In this document: piece by piece, positions 37,458-48,590 of the stretch | How the letters are laid out: each line of letters starts with the position of its first letter | How positions within the stretch are numbered: the first letter of the stretch is position 1 | Assembly: GCA_036936605.1 (NCBI GenBank) | Contig: JAUPFV010000001.1 | Span: 114,026,771-114,090,770 of the forward strand | Direction: 5' to 3' | Length of the DNA stretch: 64,000 nucleotides | From: Limnanthes douglasii subsp. nivea | Lineage: Eukaryota; Streptophyta; Magnoliopsida; Brassicales; Limnanthaceae | Translations under genes and position numbers: made by a program | The notes under the pieces: generated by a model | Seen by the model: only the letters and a program-made list of their open reading frames with translations | What the model was told of the DNA's origin: nothing | Database searches by the model: none

Positions 37458-37822
37458 TGGTTTGGTTTATTTTGGACTGAGGGTAGTTTTGTAAAGTGTT
37501 TTTGTAAATTTTGGGTTTTTTGTGTTAAGTGTGGGGAGTAGTGAGATAATTAAGCAGCCTGCTAGTATTAAATTCTGATCACCCTCGTTAATGAGAGTGC
37601 TTGGGGTATTTATACCTTAATTATGGACCCATGGGCTTATCGGGTCGGGTTGTGAAACAGACTCGAATTTAAAGACCCATTAGTGTTTAAGTTGATTAGG
37701 AAATAGCTTAGTCAAAAGTTACATACATTTGTCTTGTTCGGATTTATAGTGGTGTGATATGGTCCGAATTACCCCTGTCCGGATTAATGGATAGGCTGTG
37801 ATTGTAATATCTGAACTCATAA
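37458..37822 (-). repeat. E1 5' LTR, with primer site at 37,437-37,454
   Basis: This 365-bp LTR corresponds to 30,046-30,410. Three bases to its left the minus strand reads TAGTGACCACAGTGGGAG, the E-family primer site with the first bases changed (TGGCG to TAGTG, two C/G-to-T/A changes). The minus strand has a TATAAATA box as in E3. The outer edge reads CTCATAA on the plus strand, one base off the expected CTCATCA. Confidence 0.85.
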
Positions 37823-38094
37823 ATTGTAATATCTTTTTTCTATAGATGCCTTTTTACTTAGCATTTAAGAAATCATTTTTTTATCATCAAATTGAATTGA
37901 ATGTAGAAAGGTTTTATTTCTCCTGTGTTCTTATAAGTCATATTTGACTTGAAATATTACTTATATAAGAACTAAACAAAACAAATTCGAAGTGGAACTA
38001 CTTTAACTTCATTGGTGTGTTTAAAGAATACTAACACCTTAAATATAAACAAGGTACTTATATAATGTGACACTTGGAATAATGTTGTGCATAG
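37823..38094 (-). other. Short F2b interval between E1 and E2
   Basis: These 272 bp carry TTCGAAGTGGAA, TAACACC and GACACTTGGAATAATG words like the interval between antisense ORF and integrase in F2c. They are what remains of F2b's own non-coding interval. No coding potential. Confidence 0.5.
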
Positions 38095-38461
38095 TGATGA
38101 GTTCGGATATTACATACACAACCCACCAACTAATCCGGACAAGGGTAATTTGGACAATATCACACCACTATAAAATCTGAACAAGACAAATGTGAACACC
38201 TTTTGACTAAGTTATTTGCTAATCTACTTAAAAACTAATGGGTCCTTAAACTCGATCCGGTTTCTCATCTTGACCCGGTAAGCCCATGGGTTGTTAATTA
38301 CAAGTATAAATATCCCAACCACTCTCATTAATGAGGGTGATCAACATTTAATACAAGTAGGGTTCTTAATGATCTCACTACTCCTCACACTAAACACAAA
38401 ATATCTCAAACTTACCAAAACACTTTACCAAACTACCTCCAGCCCAAAAGAAACCAAACCA
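38095..38461 (+). repeat. E2 5' LTR with TATA box
   Basis: The 367-bp LTR begins TGATGAGTTCGGATATTAC and ends CCAAACCA. TATAAATA lies at 38,305-38,312, about 210 bp from the start, separating U3 from R/U5. It is an inverted copy of the E1 LTR 272 bp away. Confidence 0.9.
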
Positions 38462-38464
38462 AAT

Positions 38465-38482
38465 TGGCGACCACAATGGGAG
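38465..38482 (+). promoter_or_regulatory. E2 primer-binding site, tRNA-Arg type
   Basis: TGGCGACCACAATGGGAG follows the LTR after the spacer AAT. It differs by one base from the E3 site, which fits the 3' end of a plant arginine tRNA as I recall it. A tRNA-Arg primer is typical of the Tat/Ogre group. Confidence 0.7.
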
Positions 38483-38534
38483 CACGAAGGTGCCTGAATT
38501 TTACATTAAATACCAGTAAAAATAACCAGTTCAG

Positions 38535-40200
38535 ATGGATGCAAACGACCAAGGTACTCCTCCCTCTGTGGTGGAAACGGTCAGGGAAAAAAAGGAATAC
38601 ACCTTTTGAGGAGCGAGATAAGTTGAGAGCAGAGATAGAAGCACCAAAGGCCATAAAACAAGCAGAAAAGAGGATCAGGGAGAAATCAGGGGTGTCAGCT
38701 ATTCATCCTACTGACAATCCTGGGGAGAATGATCTATCAATAAAGACTTATCTTAGTTAAAAAAAAAACTCATCTCAGCTTTAAGAAGACACATCGATCT
38801 AGGCCCATTGAAAGTTCAGATTCAGAGTCCTCCAGTAGCTCTTCGAATGAGGCTGAGATTTAAGAATATTTAATATCAAGAAGTGATGAAAGGAGATCTA
38901 TAAAAAATATGAAGTTAATAAAAAATTATTCAAGAAAGAGGGATAGACATGGTAGGCTTAAAAGGCATATGGGCAGAGAGTCATCCCACAGGCATGTTGA
39001 TCAGTTGCTGATAGATCCATTTGCTTTTCAGACCAAACCAGGTAATTTTGTAACGCCTAATGAAGATACAGTCTTTAGTCGTAGTAAGAAATGGAGGCAG
39101 TCACCTTTGTCTGCCAAAATACTGTCCGAAAACCTACCTAAAAGGTTTGACAGCTCTAAAATGGAAATATATGATGGAAGTCGAGATCCGGACAACCATT
39201 TGGAGCTATTCAAGAACTTCATGATGAATTTCGATGATGATGACAAACTCTTGTGCAGAGCCTTCTCCCAAAATTTCATAGGAAGTGCTCTTAAGTGGTA
39301 TAACAGCTTACCTCAAATGTGTATTAGAAACTTTGATACTTTCTGGGTTGCCTTCCGAAGGAAATATGTTGGAAGTAAATAAGTGAAGGGAAATGGAGAT
39401 ACCATTATCCGTTGTGCCCAAGAACCAAATAAGTCTTTAAAGGACTACATAAGTGGATTTGTGAATACAAATAACGGATTAGCAGATTGCTTCGAACAGG
39501 TGGTAATTGGTTCTCTGAGACAGGGGTTGAATCCTGGAAACCTGGCTGATTCTGTAACCAGGAAAAAACTATGATGTGGGGTGGCCTATTGAATCAAGTA
39601 GGAAAAAAGATTAATGTAGAAGAAACAAAGAAGACGAGGGTACGCCATCAAGTAAGGTCCACTATAACAGCTCCTCCGGCCGCTAACCAGTCTGGATACA
39701 AGGCTAAGGAGATCGCACAAGGATCCTACCGGACTAAACAAACTCAGTCCAACCATAATCAGGCTCAGAGCCAACAGTCAAGAGGTAAAAGAGGTCATTG
39801 GGTTCAACCGGAGTGGTTTGCAGAGTTAAGGGAGAATGTGGCCACAATCTATGATAAGGCTAAGGAAGAAGTTCATTTTCGAAAACCGGTAGCCTTGTAG
39901 TCTTGCAGAGAAAGCTGAAATAATTATTTCTACCAATATCACAATGATATAGGCCATAACACTCAAGACTGCATAGCATTGAAACAGGAAGTCCAGAACC
40001 TTATTGAAAGAGGCAAATTGGGAGCTTTTGTCAAAAAAAGAAGTGGAAACAGGCTTGACAATGCCCCTCGGACGGGCCCTACAAACAATGATGGAACATC
40101 TGCTCAAGAAGGGACAATGGTGATTCTTGAAAGATTCGATATTGATACTGAGTACCTGGATCCTGATCCAACTTGGAATAAGGTGGGGGTCATAATAGAA
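38535..40200 (+). pseudogene. E2 gag relic
   Basis: The ATG at 38,535 begins MDANDQGTPPSVVETVREKK. The capsid-like core at 38,909-39,382 reads SENLPKRFDSSKMEIYDGSR and SALKWYNSLPQ, the retrotransposon gag pattern (W..LP). Later NGLADCFEQ and LRQGLNPGNLADSVTRKK follow, and a zinc-knuckle region near 39,920-40,000 whose first cysteines are altered (NNYFYQYHNDIGHNTQDC). Nonsense codons at about 38,603, 38,758, 39,380 and 39,898 break the frame. Confidence 0.8.
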
Positions 40201-40224
40201 AAAACTAGGACGGTGTCCTGACTG

Positions 40225-41808
40225 ATGAGTTTCTTTGAATCACTAACCATCTTTGGAGGAGATATTGTGACAACACCCACCCCTTCATCAAGAAAAAGGC
40301 ATGTACACAGTTTGGCCACTCAATTGGAGGGGGAGTGCCAAACTCCTTTTCCATTTATAGTTTCTGATGAGGATGACTTGAGGAATATTGCTGGGCCCCA
40401 TGAGGATGCAGTGGTTATAGGAGCATCTATTGGGGGCAATGATATACGCCAAATTTTGATAGATACGGGCACTTCGGCGAACATCCTCTTCTTAAGATCC
40501 TATAAACAAATGAGGAATCCGGCTGTTATTCAACACTCAAACAGAACTATTGTAGGCTTCACATGTAGCTCTGCGGATGTAATTGGGGAGTTTGAATAAG
40601 AGGTGTTGTTAGGGAAGGGGCCTTTTAAAAAGATGGTGAGAGTACTATTCGTTGTGGTAGACTTCCCCACATCATACAATGCAAATTTTGGGAGGTCTTG
40701 GCTTTCCAAAATGCATGTTGTGGCCTCAAAAGTTCATCAATGTTTAAAATATGCAATTCAAGAACAAGTATGTGTTGTCTGAAGTAGTCAGAAGATAGTC
40801 AGGGAGTGATATGCAACTACTTTTGCTCCTAAGACTTTAGGGGAAGTTCGGATTAATGAAGATTAGAAGTTAGTGGAGCCTTCTGAGGTGGAGAATAAGA
40901 TTGATGACCCCAGATAGGCTCCTAGTGTTATAATACAAGTTGAAGAAATTGAAACCCACTCCCTTGCAAAGGGTAGAAATATCAAGATTAATTCCAAGTT
41001 GGCACCAGAGTTGAAAAAGAAATTGTTGTTCTTTTTACTAAACAATCAGCATGTCTTCGCTTGGTGCAATAGTGATGTAACCGGAGTACCCGTAATTATT
41101 ATCTCATACAAGTTATCCATCCAGAGTGATGTTGCACCTGCTGTATAGAAAAGAAGAGCTTTTTCTAAGGAAAAAGAAGATGTGATAATCTAATAGGTTG
41201 ATCGGCTTACCAAGATGGGACATATAAAGGAATCCCAGTATCTTTTATGGACCGCCAATCCGTTGTTAGTCAAGAAAAAGAACGGGAAATGGCATATGTG
41301 CATTGATTTCACTGAACTTAGCAGAGCTTTCCTAAAATATCTCTATCCAGTCCCCCGGATAGATCAGTTGGTGGACTCTATGTCTGGAAACTAGTTGTTG
41401 TCCATCATGGATGCTTTCTCTGGGTACAACCAGATACATGTGGATCTGAAAGATCAAGATCACACTACCTTTATAACAGATAGAGGTCTCCATTGCTACA
41501 AGGTGATGCCCTTTGGGTTAAAGAATATTGGGGCTACTTATCAGAGGTTGGTGTACAAATCATTCATTGATCAGATTTGGCAGGAATATGAAAGTATACA
41601 TAGATGACACGATGGTTAAAAGCTTGGATGAGGATTTGCACATAATTGATCTTCAATAAACATTTACTAATTTAGCAGATGTGAATTTGAAATTAAACCC
41701 AGAAAAATATGTGTTTCTGGTCCAATCTGGAAAGTTTCTGGGTCATGTGATAAGTGAGAAAGCCCGATCCGGATCAGCTTAATGCCCTATTGGAAATGGA
41801 TCCTACTC
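40225..41808 (+). pseudogene. E2 protease and truncated RT
   Basis: The protease shows ILIDTGTSANILFLRS with the catalytic DTG near 40,455. RT starts near 41,050 (QHVFAWCNSD) and continues through KWHMCIDFTELSRAF, IMDAFSGYNQIHVDLKDQDH and YKVMPFGLKNIGATYQRLV. A frameshift follows next to the VYIDD box near 41,600. Translation ends at the deletion junction at about 41,808. Stops at 40,600, 40,783 and elsewhere show it is dead. Confidence 0.8.
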
Positions 41809-41810
41809 AA

Positions 41811-44150
41811 TGTTTTTTGGTACAAAATTCCATCTAACACCATATAGCCAAATACTTTGCCTATAAGCTTCTTAACTAATTTTATATCTTCATGCAGCGT
41901 TCCTCTTAACAAGAAATTCAGAATGTCAGTTTTCCAATCACCTCGGATTGTATCTGGAGTGACGAATACCTCCTCAATGCGCTCACATTGATCTGAATGG
42001 GTTTAAAAATCAAAGGACTCTACTGTAATAAAATCCAATGGTATTCATCTGTGTAATCCACTGTTGCCAAAGAATCAACATCTGTATTATTTCATCGGCT
42101 AATATGTTCTATAGTAACATGATCAAACACGAGAGTCAAAGTCTGAAGCTCTCGAAGATACAAAATTAATTTGTCATTTTTAGCTTCGGAATTTCCAGCC
42201 ACTTGATTTGCTACTAACTGGGAATCTGTTTCCAAACGAACTGAAGTTGGCCCACAAATATTTGCCAGTTGTAAACCAGTTAATCAACCTTCATACTCAG
42301 CTTCATTATTCGAAGCATGAAACCCGAAGTTAATGGCTTGAAACATTGCTTCCCCAGATAGAGAAATCTGTTGAACGTTGGATCCTAAAATGTTGGAACC
42401 CTCATAAGTTTGAACTAACCACGTCGAACTACTTGGCAAAACGTCATTGTTAATCTCTTCATCTGATCTGCTTGAATGGAATTCAACAAGAAAATCAGCT
42501 AAGGCTTGGTGTTTGAGGTGAAAATATGATGTTAAAATATCCCAACTCAACTGACCACTTAGTCATCCTCCTAGAAATATCTGGACGGTGTATAACATTT
42601 TTCAGTGGGAGTAAAGTTCGAACCTCAAAAGTGTGAGCTTGAAAATAAGGGTGAATTTTTCTAGGCAGCCACTACTAAAGCGAGAGCCATTTTTTTGAGC
42701 TTCAAGTATCTTTTTTCTGCTGCAACCAGACTCTTGTTGATATAATACACCGACTTTGAAATTCCCGAATCTTCACTTATCAACACTGCATTTATCGTAA
42801 AATCTGATACTGCAATATACAAAGAGAGTTGTTCTCCACTTGGAGGCTTGGATAGTATTTATGGGGATAACAATAAATCTTTGATGATTGAAAATGCTGC
42901 TTCACATTCTGAAGTCCATTTAAACTCTTTTGGCTTGCGTAACACTTGAAAGAAAGGAAAACATTTGTCTGAAAATCTAGAAATGAATATGTTAAGAGCA
43001 GCTAAACTCCCTGTTAAAATTTGCACTTCTTTGATAGTTCGAGGAGATTTCATTGATACCACAACTTTTAGTTGTTCAAGGTCAACTTTTATTCTCTTTT
43101 CACTAATAAATTAACCCAAAAACGTTCCTGATTGAACTCCAAAGGTACACTTTTCTGGATTCAAATTTAGCTTTATTGCTCTTACATTAAAAAAAGTCTC
43201 CTCTAAATTTTCCAAGTGTGCATCCTCTGTTAAGATTTTAAATGTTTCTTCCAATATGAGAAGTGAAGGATTTATTCATTAGTCTATGATATGTGGTGCC
43301 AACATTTTTTACCCAAGGGGCTAACCCTATAACAATGCAAGCCTCGATCCGTGATGAAGGTAGTACTCTCTTGATCCTTCAGATCCATATGAATTTGATT
43401 ATACCCTGCAAAAGCATCCATAACAGTCAATATTTTATTTCCCAAAGTGGAATCAATCAGTTTGTCTATTAGAGGAACGGGGAACGAGTCTTTAGGACAA
43501 GCTCAATTCAGATCTGTGAAAACGATGCACATTCTCTATTTCTCATTCTTTTTTCTTAAGAACCAATGGGTTTTCTATCTATAAGGGATATTGCGAGTCC
43601 CTTATATATCCGAACTTTGATAAGCAATCCACCTGGGAAACAATTGCTTCTACATCTTTTATTTTCCAAGAAAAACATCAAAATTGTGAGGCAAGAACTG
43701 CAAAAACTGTTGACGTAAAATTAGGGTTAGTAAAGTTTATATTTGAAGTACTTTTCCATCAGGAAGAGCATATTCCTCTATATTTTCACTTATTGGCTAA
43801 AAACCCAGGGTTTCCTTCGGATCGTGAACCCCCTCTTCGAGGTCCGAGGTCAACCCCCTTAGTTGCTATTCATTCATTTTATCACCACTGCCCGACCCTC
43901 GAATTCGAAGAGTTGTGGTATAAGATTATCTAGCAACCTTTTAATCACTTTAGACGATCCCCACTCGATATCTGATGACATATTTAAAGCTGGTATGTTG
44001 ACACAACTTCATACATCCTCGATAGACAAGATCTTCCAAAAATAACATTGCAGCTTGTTGGACAATCTACCACCATAAAAAGTACATAAAGCTTCTTTCT
44101 GAAAGACCCATTTCCCAAAATTACCTCTCACTCGAAGTCCCCAATTACTT
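41811..44150 (-). pseudogene. F2b pol relic: RT and two RNase H domains
   Basis: RT is heavily decayed around 43,750-43,200 but keeps MDAFAGYNQIHMDLKDQ and LIDSTLGNKI-like segments. The thumb at 43,062-42,859 reads SPRTIKEVQILTGSLAALNI and ISRFSDKCFPFFQVL. RNase H follows (42,830-42,580), then the archaeal-like RNase H (42,440-42,080: STWLVQTYEGSN and GFHASNNEAEYEG, LRLETDSQLVANQVAG-like). It ends in the pre-integrase linker DGILYQKT at 41,811, exactly where E2 begins. Integrase is missing from this element. Confidence 0.8.
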
Positions 44151-44823
44151 GTGTTGTTACTCCAGTAAAACCAATGATATTACACTCTGATTGGGAAATC
44201 TGATGAGGGTTGAGCATAGCTCCCTGTGTCTATCAGCACGCGTCAGATTTCGACTCAAACTATCTCTACTCCAATAACCACTGCATCTTCACGTGGTCCT
44301 CCAGTTCCTCTTTAATCATCTTCATCGAAAAGAATAAAGGGAATGTCTCTCTTTTCATATAGATGAGTAGATATATTTCCCTTCATATGAGTAGTTAAGC
44401 TCATTATATGTCTATTTCGAGAGCTGTTAGTGTTGCCAGCCATAATATCGCCTTTGAAAATTTCCAAAGACTCAAAATACTCACACAAACTTCGAACATG
44501 GCCTTGCTTCACTGCCTCCTAAACTGCCATTAAAATAAAACTTTGTATCCATAATCATTAAGTTTTCTGCCGGTGTATTAGGATTTGTTGCCTGTGAAGT
44601 CGATGCAACATGAGCCTTTGTCGCGTTGCTTTGTCCTTTTATATAGGCCAACAACTTTTCATTCTCAGTTGATGTTTGTACCTCTTTTTTTAACGCAATA
44701 CAGTCCGCGGTATCATGTCCGATGTCATTATACTTACAAAACCTGTTATTTCGTTCATCTATTCGCCTATTTATCAGGTCAGACTTCTTGAAATTTACAT
44801 AACTCTTGGTTCTTTCAAAGATT
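44150..44823 (-). pseudogene. F2b gag C-terminus and protease
   Basis: Directly left of the E3 insertion the frame continues TIFERTKS.VNFKKS and then the zinc knuckle FCKYNDIGHDTADC (near 44,720). After a stop come SLCEYFESLEIFKGDIMAGN and, near 44,215-44,240, VLIDTGSYA with the protease DTG. The knuckle and protease sequences are closest to those of F2c. Stops and shifts break the reading frame. Confidence 0.8.
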
Positions 44824-44828
44824 GTAGC

Positions 44829-45204
44829 TGGTGAGGTTTATTTTAAACTGAGGGTAATTTTGTCAAGTGTGTTGGAGAGTTTTAAGGGTATTAAATGTTT
44901 GGGTGTTTTGTAGTGAGAGATTTCAGCTACCTGGTTATATTAAATGTTCATTACCCTCATTAATGAAAGTAGTTGAGTATTTATACCCTTAATTATGGAC
45001 CCATGGGCTTTCGGTAAAGTTGTGAAACCGGGTCGAGTTTAAAGACTCATTAATTTTCAAGTAGATTAGCACCTAGCTTAGTCAAAAGGTATTTAGTGTT
45101 TTAATACTTTTGTCCTATCCGGATAGTTCAGTGGGCACTTATTGTCCGAATCACCTCTGTCCGGATTTCTCAGATTGTAGTGGTGGATATATCAGCACTC
45201 ATCA
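44829..45204 (-). repeat. E3 3' LTR
   Basis: The plus strand begins TGGTGAGGTTTATTTT and ends GCACTCATCA. By eye it differs from its partner at 54,805-55,181 at about 30 positions, more than that partner differs from the E4 LTR. Confidence 0.95.
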
Positions 45205-45341
45205 GTAGCCCTTTTTTTAGGCTTTATCAAAGGTCTTTGGCAGGGCTAAAAAACTCATTTAGTTAGTAACAACATTTTCCAGCCCGTTTATGTGTTTGGT
45301 TCAAGGTTTATCCGGATTGATTTCTTCTTTGGATCGTGGGA

Positions 45342-45522
45342 CACATGTCACATTTTTATTTGTCCTACCAGCCGTTTTCTCCCTAGAACACCGCTCCCAC
45401 TAAGCTTGAAAAGTAACTTCTGCATTTAATGTTTCTTACGTCAGTGCGGTTTTCAATCATTACCTAAATCTTTTCGGCTTCTCCTATGTATCAGTAGCTT
45501 TTTCCCTTACTAATATATAAAT
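45342..45522 (+). promoter_or_regulatory. Promoter of E3 antisense ORF
   Basis: GACACATGTCAC at 45,340-45,351 holds a CACATG E-box, ACGTCA lies near 45,437 and TATATAAAT at 45,514-45,522. The TATA box is 95 bp before the ATG at 45,617 and a CT-rich leader lies between. The arrangement is a complete plant core promoter inside the element, facing away from the 3' LTR and antisense to pol. Confidence 0.6.
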
Positions 45523-45616
45523 TTCTTTCTTTTACTGTTTACCATCTTCACCACTCTACAATTTCTTCTCTCAGAGCTTTTTACCTTTTCTTTCAAAACC
45601 TCTCTTGGATAGTTTT

Positions 45617-48590
45617 ATGTTCACAACGAGAAATGATCTTGTAAAAGGCGGTTGGTTGAATTTTTCTGAACTAGAGAAAGCAAAAAAAGTCGAACGAGAG
45701 AGACGCATTGCTGTTGGTCTTCCAGTCTCTCTCAGAGATAAGTCTGATAAACCATCCTTAGAAGCTGAACAAGGATTGTCTTCTACCAAAAGCGCAAAAC
45801 CGAAACATTTATTCAAGCCAAACCTCTCGCCAATCCCATCAGGCTCCTCTGTTCAGGAGTCTCAACCTTTTAATGCTCAAGAGAAAGGGGTATCAAGTGT
45901 TAGGAAACCTTCTCCGTTCATTGCCATGTGATCTGACATCGAAAATCCCCAGAGAAAACCAACCCTCGCCGGACAACACGCTTTGTAAAAGGCCAAGCAA
46001 CTGGCTCACAACCAAAGTCCTCCAAACCGGGGGCCTCTAAGTCAGCTTTCAAAGATAAAGCCTCTGTATCAGAGATATCTATAAGAGCCTCAAGAGACAA
46101 ACCCTCCGTATCGGAGGCAACTAAAATAACTTCTCAAACAAAGTCCTCTGCAGCTGAACCCCAACCGGACACCAGACCTGTAGAAGAAACTGGTGCTCAG
46201 CCATCCGGACAGAGCATTGAGCCACAAGCTGACACTCTTCCATCCTCAACAACAATCAAACCTTCCATAATGATGGAAGAAGTAATGGAAGATAATATCA
46301 AAGAGGCCCCATTCGAGACTGAAACCTCTGGACAAACTGAGGACGCTACCTCTGACAAAAAAGGAAAGGGAAAAGTGAAGGTGGGATTGGCTCATCCGGA
46401 GCTACCAGAGTGCTTGGAGGGAAAGGTGGGACCTTGATTTTAGAAGGTCAATGTGCAGTATCTGCTGGCCATGCAGAACATCAACTATGTTTATACTCAT
46501 ACCGCTGAGCTAGGCCGGATCCGAACTAAGTGGGGGATCCCCAAATCAGTGAAGGTGAGAATACCAGTCACACCGGAAACTCCGATGGACTACAAGCTCA
46601 ATGAGATTTTCATTTACACTGAGCTATTTAACTGGGGGCTCAGATTCCCCTTGGACCCAGAAATCGTCAGGTATTTTCACCTGATCAAGCTTTGTCCAAG
46701 CCAGCTAAGTCCAAATGCTTGGTATACTCTCCTTACCTGCATAATGGCATCGAGGCATTCCGGCATTCCTCTCCCCATGGAGCAATTCGCCGCAGTAGCT
46801 AGCGTGTGCAAAAACCATCACATCCCATTCTACCACTACAACATGGATGACAACTTCAAAGTGGTGGATGACTTGTTAGAGTCAGATAAAAACTGGAAGA
46901 CTCAGTTCCTATTCATTAGTGGGACATCGGAGAATGGGAGAAACATCAAGGCTAATGTTAACCCTAGCATGCTCACGAGTAGGTGGAAGAGCACAAGTAA
47001 GTATTCGGTTTTTTTTGCATTTTTCTCATTCTTATTTTCACAAAATTTCCACTCAAGAATCACCCATTTTCTCATGTCAGTATTGCCGAAGGAGTTCACC
47101 GGCTACTTGGAAGAGGGGCGGACTACATGTGCCAAGCTAAATGCCTGGGCTGCTGAACGTTGGGGGAACGCCTTCCACAACTGTTTTACTTCTGGCAACT
47201 TGGTGAGATCTCACTTATGGAATACCACGAGCCGGATAGATCTCACCTAGGAGGAATTGACTGCACCACATCCCTCAGCTGTCACACTTAAGAAAACAAA
47301 GGAAAACAATGGAAAATGGCCTTGCCCTCAAGAGCCAAAGGCCCTAGTAAAATGAAAGGGAAGGGCAAGAAAAAGAATGCTGCAGCAGAGGCAGTTCGGG
47401 GTGCTGCAGAAGAGACTTGTCCGGTCAATCAAAGAGGGCGGAATCAAGGAGGGATTGATGCTACTTTGCTCGAAGTAGTTAAGGATGAGACTATTAAGGA
47501 GGCAGGTGAATCTCAAAATCCACCAAGACCTCCTAAAAAGGACCGCAAGAGGGGAGCAAACAACGATGAGAGGACTATTAAGAAGAAAAAGGTCACCTCG
47601 GGGGAAGAAGTAATCATTCGCCCTTCGGAGCCTCTACCTCCGGCAGACCCAACTGATCCCACCTTAGCAGAGCAGATTCCCACTGATCTATAATCCAGGG
47701 AAGGTACCAGAGGGGATATTGACGGAGTAGACATCAGTGGCCTCTAAAACATTGGTCTCTATTTCATTGATTTTTAGAAAGATGACTTTGATGGCCCTTA
47801 CCTTCCTCCAAGATCCTCCAATATGGTGACTTACAATGAAAAGTCCTTTACTGTCTCTGGGGAACACGATGTGGTGACCCACTCTCTCCTGGGCCATATT
47901 CAGCCGGTACTCAACTTGGAAAGGCAAGTAAAAAATTAGTATACCCTCATCAATAGCCTCAACACAGACAAAGAGACTTTGTCAACAGACCTCCTTAATG
48001 CCAACCAGAGTATTGTGGCACTGAATAAGGAGCTTGAGGAGTTGAAGAACGAGAAGGAAGATCTGTCAACCAAGATGGTCACTTCGGAGAAGGCTAACAC
48101 AGAGCTCCAAACTAAGTGCTCCGCTTTGGAAAAAGATCTCTCCACCTTGCAGGGAGATTTGAAGACTAAAGACGATGTCATCCAAACCCTTTCGGATGAC
48201 AAGATTTCCCTTGAAGAGGTTGTGTCCAAGGAAACCAAGGAGAAGGAAGACTTGGTGAAGGAGCAGTAAAATAGGATTTATACCAGCATAGATAAGTACA
48301 CCAACGAGGTGATTAATTCGTTGGAGAAAATGTATGCTAAAGTAAAATCTGATATGGTGCTACTCTTTCACGAGAAGTTTCTGAGGAGGACTCTTGGTCC
48401 CTTTTGGGAATACGTGGAGTACAAGGACATCCCGTTCCATACACTGGCAGATGGTGATAAAAAGAATTACACTACTGGGATCGACTCTACCAGTGATGAG
48501 GAAGAAGGAATCGGAGAGAGTTCAAGTGCTGAACTCAAAGGTCCTAAGAAAAAAGATGATGCAGGAACATCCGAAGGGAATAAGCCCTGA
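45617..48590 (+). pseudogene. E3 antisense ORF (putative gypsy-type transposon domain), best copy
   Basis: The ATG begins MFTTRNDLVKGGWLNFSELE, followed by a Ser/Pro/Lys-rich linker with stops near 45,930. The conserved domain (46,450-46,996) reads MQYLLAMQNINYVYTHTAEL, WGIPKSVKVRIPVTPETPMD, GLRFPLDPEIVRYFHLIKL, SQLSPNAWYTLLTC and IPLPMEQFAAVASVCKNHHI. This fits my recollection of the putative gypsy-type transposon domain. An intron (46,997-47,080) joins it to ILPKEFTGYLEEGRTTCAKL. A TAG at 47,248 ends the frame. Beyond it lie a basic region, a long coiled coil (about 47,980-48,270) and an acidic tail (EEEGIGESSSAEL) to TGA at 48,588. Many later stops stand where E1 has Gln codons. The function is unknown; strand and splicing imply its own transcript. 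Confidence 0.85.
46997..47080 (+). other. Conserved intron in E3 antisense ORF
   Basis: Donor GTAAGTATT after AAGAGCACAA, acceptor CTCATGTCAG, 84 nt and T-rich. Splicing restores the frame ACA A|TA TTG. It is functional only in the plus-strand direction, because the minus strand has no matching splice signals. Confidence 0.8.

Larger units (their letters stand above)
30046..37822 (-). mobile_element. E1, internally deleted Tat-type element with target duplication ATTGT
   Basis: Two 365-bp LTRs (37,458-37,822 as 5' and 30,046-30,410 as 3') enclose 7.8 kb. ATTGT flanks it on both sides (30,041-30,045 and 37,823-37,827). Reading leftward: primer site, first codons of gag, a deletion that removes the rest of gag, protease and the start of RT, then RT, RNase H, second RNase H and integrase, and the antisense ORF on the plus strand. 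It inserted 40 bp beyond the stop of F2b's antisense ORF. The LTRs differ at about two dozen sites by eye, so it is not recent. Confidence 0.9.
38095..41808 (+). mobile_element. E2, plus-strand Tat-type element lacking its 3' half
   Basis: The element has a 5' LTR, primer site, gag, protease and the first half of RT in normal order on the plus strand, opposite to all other elements here. It stops at about 41,808 within RT (LNALLEMDPT), where minus-strand RNase H/integrase-linker sequence of F2b begins. The rest of pol, antisense ORF and 3' LTR are gone, so no target duplication can be confirmed; the five bases before it are CATAG. Confidence 0.85.
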
